Of a stretch of DNA of 64,000 nucleotides, positions 26,202 to 34,904 are shown one piece after another. Origin of the DNA: Pedobacter caeni (GTDB lineage Bacteria; Bacteroidota; Bacteroidia; Sphingobacteriales; Sphingobacteriaceae); the NCBI RefSeq assembly GCF_900129215.1, contig NZ_FQUQ01000004.1, positions 806,001 to 870,000 of the forward strand, given 5' to 3'. How positions within the stretch are numbered: position 1 is the stretch's first letter; the number at the start of each line of letters is the position of its first letter. The translations under genes and the position numbers were made by a program. The notes beneath the pieces were generated by a model. The model did no database searches and was not told where the DNA came from. It was given only the letters and a program-made list of their open reading frames with translations.

Positions 26202-26402
26202 GGCATAAAACTAATAAAAGTTGCCCCTTCTTTTCTTTTTCTTATCCCAAACCCATCCTTAATTACGCGAACGCCTCCTTTTGGCAGATGATTACCTGTT
26301 TAGCGATTTCCCCGGCTTCGCATAATATTTCAAAGGGTTGAGATCATTTAATTTAAGAATCAGGATGGATTGATTCCATTTGGAGAAACAATCTAAACCA
26401 CC

Positions 26403-28820
26403 ATGCATACTTATTTTAAAGTGTTTACTCCCCTCCTGTTTTTGTCACTGATTACCATCAGTGCATTTAGTCAATCCACGAAATTAAGCGGCAGCATTCT
26501 CGATTTAAAAGATGGTAAAGCGATAGAATTTGCTTCTGTAGCCCTGATCCATTTACCCGATTCCGTAAAGGCGGGACTGGGCATGACTAATGACAAAGGT
26601 CTGTTTGCTTTCGAAAACATCAAAGCGGGCAGTTATCTGATCAAAGTGATTGCTGTAGGTTATGAAAGAGCAGAGAGCCCGGGATTTGAACTTGGCCAGA
26701 CCGCTTTTGTGGTACCTGCACTAAAATTAAAAAGTCTGACGAAGACTTTAAAAGAAGTAAATATCATTTCCAAAACACCACTCATTCAGCAGCAGGCAGA
26801 CCGTACCGTGTTGGATGTGGAACAGATGAATACCGCAGGAGACAATGCGCTTGATGTATTGAAAAGAGCACCGGGAATTAAACTCGACAAAGACGAGAAC
26901 ATTATCATGAAGGGTAAAACCGGGGTAAATGTCATGATAGACGGAAAAATGAGTTATATGTCTGGTCTGGAACTCAGCACCTATCTGAAATCTTTACCTG
27001 GCGCTGTGATGAGCAAGGTCGAATTCATTTCTAACCCACCTTCTTCTTTTGATGCTGCCGGTTCCGCAGGCATCATCAATATCAAGTTAAAAAGAAACAA
27101 ACTCCAGGGTTTTAACGGGAATGCCAGTATTGGTGGTGGATATGGTGAATATGCGAAAGGATATGGCAGCACGAATTTAAATTATAATATCGGAAAGATA
27201 AGCACCTATGCAAGGCTCAGTTACGGTTATTACAATTCATTTAACCGGCTAACCATGAACCGTAATATTGGCGGGGAGCTGTTTAACCAGCTCAATTTCT
27301 GGCATCCGATTACCAAAGCCAGCAACTATGCTGTAGGAGCAGATTATTTTATCGACGACAAACATACGATCGGTATTTTGTGGAAAGGGTCTTCCGCTCC
27401 ATATACGACCAATAGCGAAAGCAATTCTGTCAATTACAATGTTGCTCAGCAAAAGATGGGAAGTGTAAACTCTAAGAACCCACAGGACAATACCTCCGGA
27501 AACAATGCTTATAACCTGAATTACCGTTTTAAAATCGACACTAATGGCAGAGAACTGGGTATTGACCTCGACAAAGTCGGGTACGACAATTCTAAAACGG
27601 AACAATATTTAAACAGTTATTTTGATGCTGCGGACAACAGAATCGGAGATGTGATCAACCTGAGAAATAAAGGATTTGGCGATGTTTCTATCTATGCGGT
27701 TAAGGTGGATTATGTGCAGCCATTTTCAAAAACGCTTAAAGCAGAAGCCGGCTATAAGAGCAGTTGGGTAAACACCAGCAGTGATGTCAGGTTTGATTCT
27801 TTAAAAACAGCCGGATGGATCAATGATCCTAAGCGTACCAACCGTTTCAACTATAAGGAAAACATCAATGCGCTTTACCTTTCTTTTAGTCAATCTTTCA
27901 AGCAACTGGAGTTAAAAGCAGGCTTGAGAGCAGAACAGACGCTGGGAAATGGATTTTCTTCTGGTACTGAGGAAAAGATAAACCGCAAATACTGGCAGCT
28001 TTTCCCTACCTTTTTCGCCTCCTGGAAGGTCAGCGAAAACCATCAGATTCAGGGGAGTTACGCGCGTCGTATCAACAGGCCATCCTATACCAGTCTGAAT
28101 CCTTTTGCTTTCTACTCAGATCCTTATACCGCATTAAAAGGAAACCCTTTATTACTTCCTTCTTTCTCCAATAATTTCGAAATCAATTACAACATTAAGA
28201 ATTTCAGAGTGCTCAGCCTGAGTTATGCCAAAAGCACCGATGAGATCTCCGAAGTCATCTATCAAAATGACCAGAGCAAGGAAAGCATTAGTGTGGAAGA
28301 AAACCTTGGCCGTGCGCAAAATATATACATCGCTACCGGAAGTCCTTTCGATATCACTAAATGGTGGAACAACAATACGGAACTTTCCGTTGCCTATGAT
28401 GAGGTAAAATCGCCCCTGCAAGGTGGAAACTATAATAGCCATAAATTTAGCTGGTCGGTAAATTCCGTACAGACTTTTAACCTTCCTAAAGACTTTCAGC
28501 TGGCCTATACCTTTTACTACAGCTCCCCTTCTGTATCCGGATTGTTCAGGTCACTGGAAGCTTATGGAATGAATTTTTCGGCCAGAAAAACTTTCATGAA
28601 TAAGAAAGCAACCATCAGTTTAAAGCTGGATGATATTTTTGACACGAATAAGTTCCGGGCAAATCTGGTTTATAACAATGTAAATACTTATTGGCAAAAC
28701 CAGTGGGAAAGCCGTAAGATTAACCTGAGCCTGAATTATAAATTTGGCAACATGAAGGTTAAGAATGCGAGGTCAAGAAAAACAGGTACTGCTGATGAGG
28801 AAAAAAGGGTAAAGAATTAG
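26403..28820 (+). CDS. Outer-membrane beta-barrel protein with carboxypeptidase-like domain (TonB-receptor-like)
   Basis: The 805-residue exported protein begins with a signal peptide (LFLSLITISAFSQ), a CarboxypepD_reg domain (LSGSILDLKDGKAIEFASVA, with FENIKAGSYLIKV), a plug-like region (LDVLKRAPGIKLDKDENI, then SSFDAAGSAGIINIKLKRN) and an OMP_b-brl_3 barrel with aromatic-rich strands (SYARRINRPSYTSLNPF). The end NLSLNYKFGNMKVKN is the last barrel strand followed by a basic tail. Such proteins resemble TonB-dependent receptors, but their cargo is unknown. The divergent LytS/LytT pair is the likely regulator. Confidence 0.9.
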   Translation: MHTYFKVFTPLLFLSLITISAFSQSTKLSGSILDLKDGKAIEFASVALIHLPDSVKAGLGMTNDKGLFAFENIKAGSYLIKVIAVGYERAESPGFELGQTAFVVPALKLKSLTKTLKEVNIISKTPLIQQQADRTVLDVEQMNTAGDNALDVLKRAPGIKLDKDENIIMKGKTGVNVMIDGKMSYMSGLELSTYLKSLPGAVMSKVEFISNPPSSFDAAGSAGIINIKLKRNKLQGFNGNASIGGGYGEYAKGYGSTNLNYNIGKISTYARLSYGYYNSFNRLTMNRNIGGELFNQLNFWHPITKASNYAVGADYFIDDKHTIGILWKGSSAPYTTNSESNSVNYNVAQQKMGSVNSKNPQDNTSGNNAYNLNYRFKIDTNGRELGIDLDKVGYDNSKTEQYLNSYFDAADNRIGDVINLRNKGFGDVSIYAVKVDYVQPFSKTLKAEAGYKSSWVNTSSDVRFDSLKTAGWINDPKRTNRFNYKENINALYLSFSQSFKQLELKAGLRAEQTLGNGFSSGTEEKINRKYWQLFPTFFASWKVSENHQIQGSYARRINRPSYTSLNPFAFYSDPYTALKGNPLLLPSFSNNFEINYNIKNFRVLSLSYAKSTDEISEVIYQNDQSKESISVEENLGRAQNIYIATGSPFDITKWWNNNTELSVAYDEVKSPLQGGNYNSHKFSWSVNSVQTFNLPKDFQLAYTFYYSSPSVSGLFRSLEAYGMNFSARKTFMNKKATISLKLDDIFDTNKFRANLVYNNVNTYWQNQWESRKINLSLNYKFGNMKVKNARSRKTGTADEEKRVKN

Positions 28821-28835
28821 GCCTTACTATTGTTA

Positions 28836-28871
28836 AAACAAAACAGCCGGTCAATGACCGGCTGTTTTGTT
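28836..28871. terminator. Bidirectional rho-independent terminator
   Basis: A perfect stem built on AAACAGCCGGTCA and its complement, with a minimal loop, separates the convergent genes ending at 28820 and 28894. T-rich tails are present on both strands. Confidence 0.88.
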
Positions 28872-28893
28872 TGATCTGAACCATAAATGATCT

Positions 28894-29364
28894 TTAGCTC
28901 ACACCGATACTCGCCACTACAGCAAATAGAATTCCGACCGCATAAAAGCCAATGATGATCACCGTTAATACTCCCCAGAATTTGAAGAAGGATTTCATTT
29001 TGCTCATTGCTTCTCCTAAACTCTGCTGGTCAAGGAACAAAGTTGCCTTTTGTGCAGCTGTCGCATATTTAAATAACATTAAACTTGGATAAAAATACAA
29101 GAGACCAATCAGCAGGTAAATAATGGTAATTGCTGCAGAACCGACCCCCGCTAAAGGATTTGGCCTTCCCATTGAGGCCATTGAGGAAAGAACGGCTGGC
29201 ACAAAAAATGCACATATAACAATCAAAACGCAAAAAACAAACCCAACAATGGACAGAAATTTGGCCCATTTAGCAGTTTCATAAATATAACTGCGGATAT
29301 CCTCAGTAATTACAAGGGTTTCATTTTCCGGTTGTTCGGTTTCTTTTTCTTCAAAATCTTCCAT
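28894..29364 (-). CDS. DUF5362-type integral membrane protein
   Basis: The product is 156 residues from the ATG at 29364 (171 from an upstream ATG at 29409). It has an acidic cytoplasmic N-terminus, four probable membrane helices (FLSIVGFVFCVLIVICAFF; AITIIYLLIGLLYFYPSLML; and a last pair around VLTVIIIGFYAVGILFAVV) and a conserved-looking FKYATAAQKATLFLDQQSLG loop. Proteins of this shape are common in Bacteroidota; function is unknown. I prefer the second ATG because MEDFEEKE is the more usual kind of opening. It is divergent from ychF. Confidence 0.8.
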   Translation of the reverse strand: MEDFEEKETEQPENETLVITEDIRSYIYETAKWAKFLSIVGFVFCVLIVICAFFVPAVLSSMASMGRPNPLAGVGSAAITIIYLLIGLLYFYPSLMLFKYATAAQKATLFLDQQSLGEAMSKMKSFFKFWGVLTVIIIGFYAVGILFAVVASIGVS

Positions 29365-29432
29365 ATTGATCGTGTTAATCTTTAAATCCTTTTTAGATAC
29401 CCTAAACATAAAGATTATTTTTAAAAAATTGG

Positions 29433-29440
29433 TAGCTTTG
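29433..29440 (+). promoter_or_regulatory. -7 promoter element of ychF
   Basis: TAGCTTTGC matches TAnnTTTG and lies 25 bp before the ATG at 29466. Confidence 0.5.
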
Positions 29441-29465
29441 CGCCAAAACTATAAAAATATCATTC

Positions 29466-30560
29466 ATGGCATTACAATGTGGTATAGTTGGTTTACCAAA
29501 TGTTGGAAAATCCACCTTATTTAACTGTTTATCGAACGCAAAAGCTCAAGCGGCTAACTTCCCTTTCTGTACAATCGAACCTAATATCGGCGTAATTACT
29601 GTACCTGATGACAGGTTGACTAAATTGGCGGAACTGGTACAACCAAACCGTATTGTTCCCAATACTATTGAGATTGTGGACATTGCAGGATTGGTAAAAG
29701 GCGCTTCCAAAGGTGAAGGCTTAGGAAACCAGTTTTTGGGTAATATCAGGGCTACAAATGCCGTTATCCATGTATTGCGTTGTTTTGACGATGGAAATGT
29801 GATCCATGTTGATGGTTCAGTTGATCCGATCCGCGATAAAGAAATTATTGATACAGAATTACAGCTTAAAGATCTGGATACGGTTACAAAACGCATTCAG
29901 AAGGTAGAGAAAATGGCAAAGACCGATAAGGATGCCAAGAGAACTTTTGATATCTTAAGCGTAATCAAAACACATATTGAAGAAGGTAAATCCGTTCGCT
30001 CTGCAGCTGTTGCAGCGGAAGATTTCGAATTCATTCAGGACCTGGGCCTGTTGACTCAAAAACCGGTAATGTATGTATGTAACGTAGATGAAAATTCTGT
30101 CATCAACGGAAACGCCTATGTAGACCGCGTTAAAGAAGCAGTAAAAGACGAAAATGCGGAAGTATTGGTGATCTCAGCGAAAATCGAATCAGAGATTGCA
30201 GAACTGGAAAGTTATGAAGAACGTCAGGAGTTTTTAGCTGACCTTGGTCTTACTGAATCTGGTGTAAACAAACTGATCGTAGCTGCTTACCGTTTATTAG
30301 ACCTTTACACGTACTTTACTGCAGGTGTTCAGGAAGTAAGGGCATGGACAATTACCAAAGGATTCACAGCTCCACAAGCTGCGGGTGTGATCCATACTGA
30401 CTTCGAGAAAGGATTTATCCGTGCTGAAGTGATTAAATACAATGACTTTGTAACCCTTGGTTCAGAGGCTGCCTGTAAAGATGCCGGTAAATTAGGTGTT
30501 GAAGGTAAAACATATGTAGTAGAAGATGGAGACATCATGCATTTCCGTTTCAACGTATAA
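29466..30560 (+). CDS. ychF: Ribosome-associated ATPase YchF (Obg family, OLA1 homologue)
   Basis: The 364-residue protein is full length. G1 is GLPNVGKSTLFN, G3 is DIAGLVKGASKGEGLGNQF, and the G4 position reads NVDE rather than NKxD, the change that makes YchF prefer ATP over GTP. A coiled-coil insert follows the switch regions and a C-terminal TGS domain is present (WTITKGFTAPQAAGVIHTDF). YchF binds ribosomes and modulates oxidative-stress responses in other bacteria. It has its own promoter element and a strong terminator, so it is a single-gene transcript, as in many relatives where pth is not adjacent. Confidence 0.97.
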   Translation: MALQCGIVGLPNVGKSTLFNCLSNAKAQAANFPFCTIEPNIGVITVPDDRLTKLAELVQPNRIVPNTIEIVDIAGLVKGASKGEGLGNQFLGNIRATNAVIHVLRCFDDGNVIHVDGSVDPIRDKEIIDTELQLKDLDTVTKRIQKVEKMAKTDKDAKRTFDILSVIKTHIEEGKSVRSAAVAAEDFEFIQDLGLLTQKPVMYVCNVDENSVINGNAYVDRVKEAVKDENAEVLVISAKIESEIAELESYEERQEFLADLGLTESGVNKLIVAAYRLLDLYTYFTAGVQEVRAWTITKGFTAPQAAGVIHTDFEKGFIRAEVIKYNDFVTLGSEAACKDAGKLGVEGKTYVVEDGDIMHFRFNV

Positions 30561-30574
30561 TTGCATTAACTTAT

Positions 30575-30616
30575 AAAAAAGAAAGGCCGGATGAATCATC
30601 CGGCCTTTCTTTTTTA
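30575..30616. terminator. Bidirectional rho-independent terminator
   Basis: A long stem built on GAAAGGCCGGATGA and its complement with six T on each side lies between the stops of ychF and mgtE, which converge. Confidence 0.9.
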
Positions 30617-30624
30617 TGTTTTTT

Positions 30625-31998
30625 TTAGAGCAGTACTCCTGTCAGGAACATGACTGCAACAGAGAAGTAAATGATCAGCCCGGTTACGTCAACCAGTGTT
30701 GCCACAAAAGGTGCAGATGAGGTTGCAGGGTCGGCTCCTAGTTTTTTTAAGATTAAAGGAAGCATAGAACCTGCCAGTGAGCCCCATAGAACTACACCAA
30801 CCAATGCAATGCCAACGGTAACACCAATCAGTGCCCAATGCGGTCCATACATATCTGTAAAGAAGGTCCAGACAAAGATTCTAAGGAAGCCAATAGACCC
30901 CAATACAATTCCGAGCATTAATCCTGAAATGAGCTCCCTGCGCATGACTCTCCACCAATCGTTCACCGTAATTTCTCCTAAAGCCATCGCCTGAATAATC
31001 AGGGTGGAAGCCTGGGAACCACTGTTTCCTCCACTGGAAATAATCAGTGGAACAAACATGGCCAATATCACTGCTTTGGCAATGTCGGCCTCAAAATGCC
31101 CCATGGCAGTGGCCGTTAACATTTCTCCAAGAAAGAGCACCACCAGCCAGCCTATTCTTCGTTTAAACAGGCCAAAAATCGGCATATCCAAATAGGGCTC
31201 ATCCAGGGCCTGGGTACCCCCTATCTTGTGCATATCTTCTGTATATTCTTCGTTTGCAATCCATAGGATATCATCTACAGTTACAATCCCAAGCAATACA
31301 TTATAATCATCTACTACGGGCAATGCCACGCGGTTATTCATTCTGAAAATATTGATGGCCTCTTCCTGATGGTCGTTCGCTTTTAAGGCAATTAAACGCT
31401 GATCAGTAAGGTCTCCTATTTTAGCTTCCGGATCCGCCAGGAGAATTTCCCTGATCCTGATGTCATCCAGCAATACGCCATCTTTGTCGATCACATAAAT
31501 GACATCAATTGTTTCGGAGTTTTTCCCGTAGCGCCTGATGTGCGCCAATACCCTGGATACCGTCCAGTCTTTTTTAACGGCAACGTAATCCGGCGTCATC
31601 AGCCTTCCCACACTGTCCTCTTCATAACCCAATAAAGAAAGGGCTTCTACCCTGTCTTTAGCAGGTAACAAAATGATCAGTTTCTTTACAGCATCACCTT
31701 TCAGCTCGCTGAATAAGGAAGTACGGTCATCGGGAGGCAGGAGGTTGATCAGCTCTGCCAGTTTATTTCCGGGAAGTTTTTTGATGATTCTTTCCTGAGT
31801 AGGAAAGTCTAGAATTCTAAAAACATTTACTGCCCTTTTGATAGACAGCGTATCAATAAATGTAACTGCGTATTGGGGAAGTTCGTCAATTAAATGCTCA
31901 ACATCAGAAATATTCAGGTCATCCAAATAGATCTTCAATTGTGCATTGTCTTCCTGCTCTAAGAGCTTTACGATTTCTTCAACAATCATTTCTTCCAT
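30625..31998 (-). CDS. mgtE: Magnesium transporter MgtE
   Basis: The 457-residue protein has the full MgtE order: an N-terminal helical superhelix (to about residue 130), two CBS domains (GRLMTPDYVAVKKDWTVSRV and the second repeat up to residue 255), a connecting plug helix, and five membrane helices. The pore signatures GGNSGSQASTLIIQAMALG and the ion-binding Asp in LVDVTGL are intact. The CBS and N domains close the channel when cytoplasmic Mg2+ is sufficient. It is transcribed alone and ends at the terminator shared with ychF. No M-box-like leader was recognised before it. Confidence 0.96.
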   Translation of the reverse strand: MEEMIVEEIVKLLEQEDNAQLKIYLDDLNISDVEHLIDELPQYAVTFIDTLSIKRAVNVFRILDFPTQERIIKKLPGNKLAELINLLPPDDRTSLFSELKGDAVKKLIILLPAKDRVEALSLLGYEEDSVGRLMTPDYVAVKKDWTVSRVLAHIRRYGKNSETIDVIYVIDKDGVLLDDIRIREILLADPEAKIGDLTDQRLIALKANDHQEEAINIFRMNNRVALPVVDDYNVLLGIVTVDDILWIANEEYTEDMHKIGGTQALDEPYLDMPIFGLFKRRIGWLVVLFLGEMLTATAMGHFEADIAKAVILAMFVPLIISSGGNSGSQASTLIIQAMALGEITVNDWWRVMRRELISGLMLGIVLGSIGFLRIFVWTFFTDMYGPHWALIGVTVGIALVGVVLWGSLAGSMLPLILKKLGADPATSSAPFVATLVDVTGLIIYFSVAVMFLTGVLL

Positions 31999-32311
31999 AT
32001 ACGCCTTTTCTTTACATGATTTTCATCACCATTACAATTGTTATTTACCCTTATGAAGCCATTTGTCTGCTATGGTTTCATTTTTGCAAAAGTGCTTTTT
32101 TATTTTTGAAAAACGGCCTGAATAAGGGAATATAATTGCCTTTAATAAAAGTAACAACATTACCCTTCTTTAATACCATGGCTTATAGAAAACCAGGTCT
32201 ACTCATTTATTCCTTAAAACACAGAAATGAAAATTACAGACAAACAGGGCGACTTGCCCGATAATCAGCAAATTTGTTGCAAATACAAATCAGATAAGTA
32301 AAATACCATTT
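31999..32311. other. Intergenic region upstream of mgtE
   Basis: About 310 bp between mgtE (minus) and the HTH fragment (plus). ATGAAGCCA (32053-32061) can pair with TGGTTTCAT (32073-32081) and is followed by TTTTTG, a weak hairpin of unclear use. A 24-codon frame at 32227-32301 is not convincing. Nothing else is seen. Confidence 0.4.
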
Positions 32312-32461
32312 ATGGCTGGAGAACTGGAAATTTTGCATTATTTTGCAAAAGGATTATCCATTACCTACAGTGCTGAGCAGGTGCACATTAGCAAACATAC
32401 GATTGTGGCGCATTGGTGCAAAATGACGGGGAAGCCAGATGTAAATCCGATTACGGAATGA
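32312..32461 (+). pseudogene. LuxR-type HTH fragment (remnant of a response regulator or tiny DNA-binding protein)
   Basis: A 49-residue frame reads EILHYFAKGLSITYSAEQV followed by HISKHTIVAHWCKMTGKPDV. This matches the LuxR/NarL helix-turn-helix, where the pattern is hLxxhAxGLS, then AxxLxIS, HTVxxH and a final Lys. There is no receiver domain before it. Several conserved positions are changed (TYS where NKEI is usual, WCKMTGK where NILRKL is usual), so it is probably decayed. It stands 69 bp before a NarL-type kinase gene that lacks a regulator partner in the window. Confidence 0.55.
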
Positions 32462-32530
32462 TTAGTGTATGCGCGTGTAAAGGAATTAATCTAACCATAA
32501 TTTGCAAAAAGATAAGTTTTTATATCCATT

Positions 32531-34360
32531 ATGTATCGCCTCAAATCCACCCACTGCTTGCTCCTAATTTTATTATTTTGCCTTTGTAATAACTTTGCAC
32601 AGGGCCAAATCCGCCAGATTGGTCAGGAGCTACAGAGACTTCCCCTTATCAAGGATAGTGTTAGCATGGTCAACAGTTTAAACCGATTGGGAACACTTTA
32701 CCGAAGTAGAAATGCAGACAGCTGCTTTTATTATGGTATGAAGGCAAAGCGTATGGCTATTAACATAGATTATAAGAAGGGGCAGACAGAGGCAGACCAT
32801 GTGATTGCTTTTGCTTTATTTAAGAAAGGATTATACGCGCAATCGCTGGAGCTGCTCGGCAAAATATTACCGGAGTATCAGCAGTACAATGATATAGAAA
32901 AGATTGTCCGGGTATATTTAGATATGGTCGAAGTGGAGAACAAGGGTATCTCCAACATGACAAAGATTAAATCGTTATTGCAAAAAGCCATTCAAACTGG
33001 GAAAAAGCTACAAAAGGACAGTATCATGTCCGATGTATATGCGGCCTATTACAATCGGAACTCGAGTCTTTCAAAGGACTCTGATAGTTACTACCTGGGC
33101 AAATCCAGAGAAATCGCAAGCCGCTATAATGATGAACGTATGCTGGTTTTTATTCGGCTGGGGCAGGCACGTGTATTAGATTTAAGTGGTCAATTGCAGA
33201 GAGGATTGCCCCTTGCAAGACAGTTATTGTCAGATGCGCAGCGTATTGGTAACACAAATTTGCAGACCAATGCATTCTTCCTAATGACTAGTATTTGTGA
33301 AAACAACCCTAAAATGGCACTTAAACACCTTTATCAGGCCTATGCAGTGGCACAGAAAAGTGGAGACAAGAGCTTAGAAATCTATATTTTAAATAATGCT
33401 TTAGAAGTTGCTAACAAACTGAATGACAAAGACGAAATCATTAAAATCTATCTTAAATTGGAAAAGGCTATTACGGCAGATTGGGAAAACTCAAAAAAAT
33501 TTTTCGGAGATTACGTCAGGTATAATGATATCCAGAATGACAACAAGCTATTAAGTGAGAAAAGTGCACAACGAACCCTATGGTTACTAGTCATTTCAAT
33601 TTCCTCAGCCCTTATTGTCTTAACCACCTATTTGTTCATGCTCCGCCTGAGCAGGAAAGCAAAAGCCCGAATAGAAAGCCTCAACACCGTGACCAATTTG
33701 CAGATCATCGCCATGGAGGAAGCTAAACATCAAGCAGTAAGGGAAGAACAACAACGACTTGGCCAAGACCTTCATGATGGTCTTTCCTCGTCCATTGCCG
33801 CAATCAAACACCAATTGGAGGCACTATTTATGGACACCAATGATGTTGCCTTAAAAAACAAATTAAGTGGGCTACAAGCAGACACAGAGAATGCTTACGC
33901 GGCGGCCCGAAACAAAAGCCATGAATGGTTCAGTGCTGCTGACAACCAACAAGAACAGTCTTTTGAAAAGCAGATCAAACTACTTACTGACAGTTCCCTT
34001 CCTGATAGCCGCTACGATAAGGATATTCACATTGACAATAGCTCATTAATAGGTGTCGACATGGATACGCGAATCGCATTACTCCGTATCATCCAGGAGG
34101 CGATCACCAATATTATCAAACATGCCAGGGCTAAAAATGTAGGTATCTTAATTTATGAGGAAGAAGATAGCCTTATATTGACTATCAATGATGACGGAAT
34201 AGGCTTAGATGAAAAGAGATCCGGCAATGGAAAATCAACTATGGGCCTGCAATCCATCAGACGCCGGGTTCAATCCCTAAACGGTCAGACTAAAATACAT
34301 TCAGACTCGAAAGGCACCGAAATAACCGTATCCATCCCGTTAGCGTTATCCTTATCGTAA
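32531..34360 (+). CDS. NarL-type sensor histidine kinase with TPR-like periplasmic domain
   Basis: The 609-residue protein has a signal peptide (LLLILLFCLCNNFAQGQ), a periplasmic array of TPR-like helices to about residue 340, one membrane helix (about 347-370), a short coiled coil, a HisKA_3-type H-box (QQRLGQDLHDGLSSSIAAI, His near residue 415) and a HATPase domain with N-box LRIIQEAITNIIKHARA, DDGIGL, and MGLQSIRRRV. Kinases of this class normally phosphorylate LuxR-type regulators encoded next to them. Here only the HTH fragment at 32312-32461 is adjacent. Thus the kinase may act on a distant regulator or may have lost its partner. It is bracketed by long non-coding gaps. Confidence 0.9.
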   Translation: MYRLKSTHCLLLILLFCLCNNFAQGQIRQIGQELQRLPLIKDSVSMVNSLNRLGTLYRSRNADSCFYYGMKAKRMAINIDYKKGQTEADHVIAFALFKKGLYAQSLELLGKILPEYQQYNDIEKIVRVYLDMVEVENKGISNMTKIKSLLQKAIQTGKKLQKDSIMSDVYAAYYNRNSSLSKDSDSYYLGKSREIASRYNDERMLVFIRLGQARVLDLSGQLQRGLPLARQLLSDAQRIGNTNLQTNAFFLMTSICENNPKMALKHLYQAYAVAQKSGDKSLEIYILNNALEVANKLNDKDEIIKIYLKLEKAITADWENSKKFFGDYVRYNDIQNDNKLLSEKSAQRTLWLLVISISSALIVLTTYLFMLRLSRKAKARIESLNTVTNLQIIAMEEAKHQAVREEQQRLGQDLHDGLSSSIAAIKHQLEALFMDTNDVALKNKLSGLQADTENAYAAARNKSHEWFSAADNQQEQSFEKQIKLLTDSSLPDSRYDKDIHIDNSSLIGVDMDTRIALLRIIQEAITNIIKHARAKNVGILIYEEEDSLILTINDDGIGLDEKRSGNGKSTMGLQSIRRRVQSLNGQTKIHSDSKGTEITVSIPLALSLS

Positions 34361-34585
34361 TCAGCTGTTTTTTGTGCCTTCCTAATTTCTTATTGTAAAA
34401 TCCATATAACGCCATCGCTCTTGTCTTGACCATTGTACTGCCTGTCAGGAGCAACTTTAAGCTTTTCAGGATGGATATACATTTATATCCATTCAGGATG
34501 ATTTAGCAATAAACTTAAGGGTTCTTACACTACTAAACATCAATCTTTCCCCGACATCAATCGTCAGGAACTGTAAAAAATTCAA
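34361..34585. other. Intergenic region after the kinase gene
   Basis: Contains a perfect 9-bp inverted repeat ATGGATATA-CATT-TATATCCAT at 34471-34492, flanked on both sides by TTCAGGAT-like sequence. On the minus strand a 30-codon frame at 34390-34482 reads like protein (HPEKLKVAPDRQYNGQDK) but has no recognised family; it may be the end of a degraded gene. No promoter is evident. Confidence 0.35.
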
Positions 34586-34616
34586 AACAAAAAAACCTTA
34601 GATTTCTCTAAGGTTT
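34586..34616 (-). terminator. Terminator of the tRNA-Arg gene
   Basis: AAACCTTAGA (34593-34602) pairs with TCTAAGGTTT (34607-34616) across a 4-nt loop, and on the minus strand a T-rich tract follows. It lies 8 bp after the tRNA. Confidence 0.8.
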
Positions 34617-34623
34617 CTCTCTG

Positions 34624-34695
34624 TGCACTCGAAGGGATTCGAACCCCCATCATCAGAACCGGAATCTGACATTCTATCCATTGAACTACGAATGC
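34624..34695 (-). tRNA. tRNA-Arg, anticodon CCG
   Basis: On the minus strand a full 72-nt cloverleaf can be drawn: acceptor GCATTCG pairs with CGAGTGC (one G-U), then TA, a D-arm with AATGGATA, anticodon stem TCAGA/TCTGA enclosing TTCCGGT (anticodon CCG, Arg), a 5-nt variable loop, and a T-arm with loop TTCGAAT. The discriminator base is A and CCA is not encoded, as is common in Bacteroidota. A terminator follows. Confidence 0.93.
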
Positions 34696-34769
34696 ATGGA
34701 TTTTCAAGATTGCAAATCTAAGAAACTATTTCGGATTACAAAATGAGTATTCTCACCTCAGTTTCGTCT

Positions 34770-34777
34770 TATTTTTG
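34770..34777 (+). promoter_or_regulatory. Possible -7 element for the cytochrome c maturation gene
   Basis: TATTTTTG matches TAnnTTTG. It lies 128 bp before the ATG at 34905, which would give a long leader, so another promoter may exist. Confidence 0.35.
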
Positions 34778-34904
34778 CCATAAATTCAGTTCTTCTTATT
34801 TTTCTGGCCGATCAAGACCATCTTTGCCGAAGTTTAGAAAAAATGCACCGCTTTGCAAATGATGCCTGTCCGCCAAGCGCTGAAAATGAATAAGAAAAAT
34901 AAGA

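Noticed and set aside
31999..32311. A magnesium riboswitch (M-box) before mgtE.
   Set aside because: The leader lacks the long conserved core; only a weak hairpin is present, on the opposite strand.
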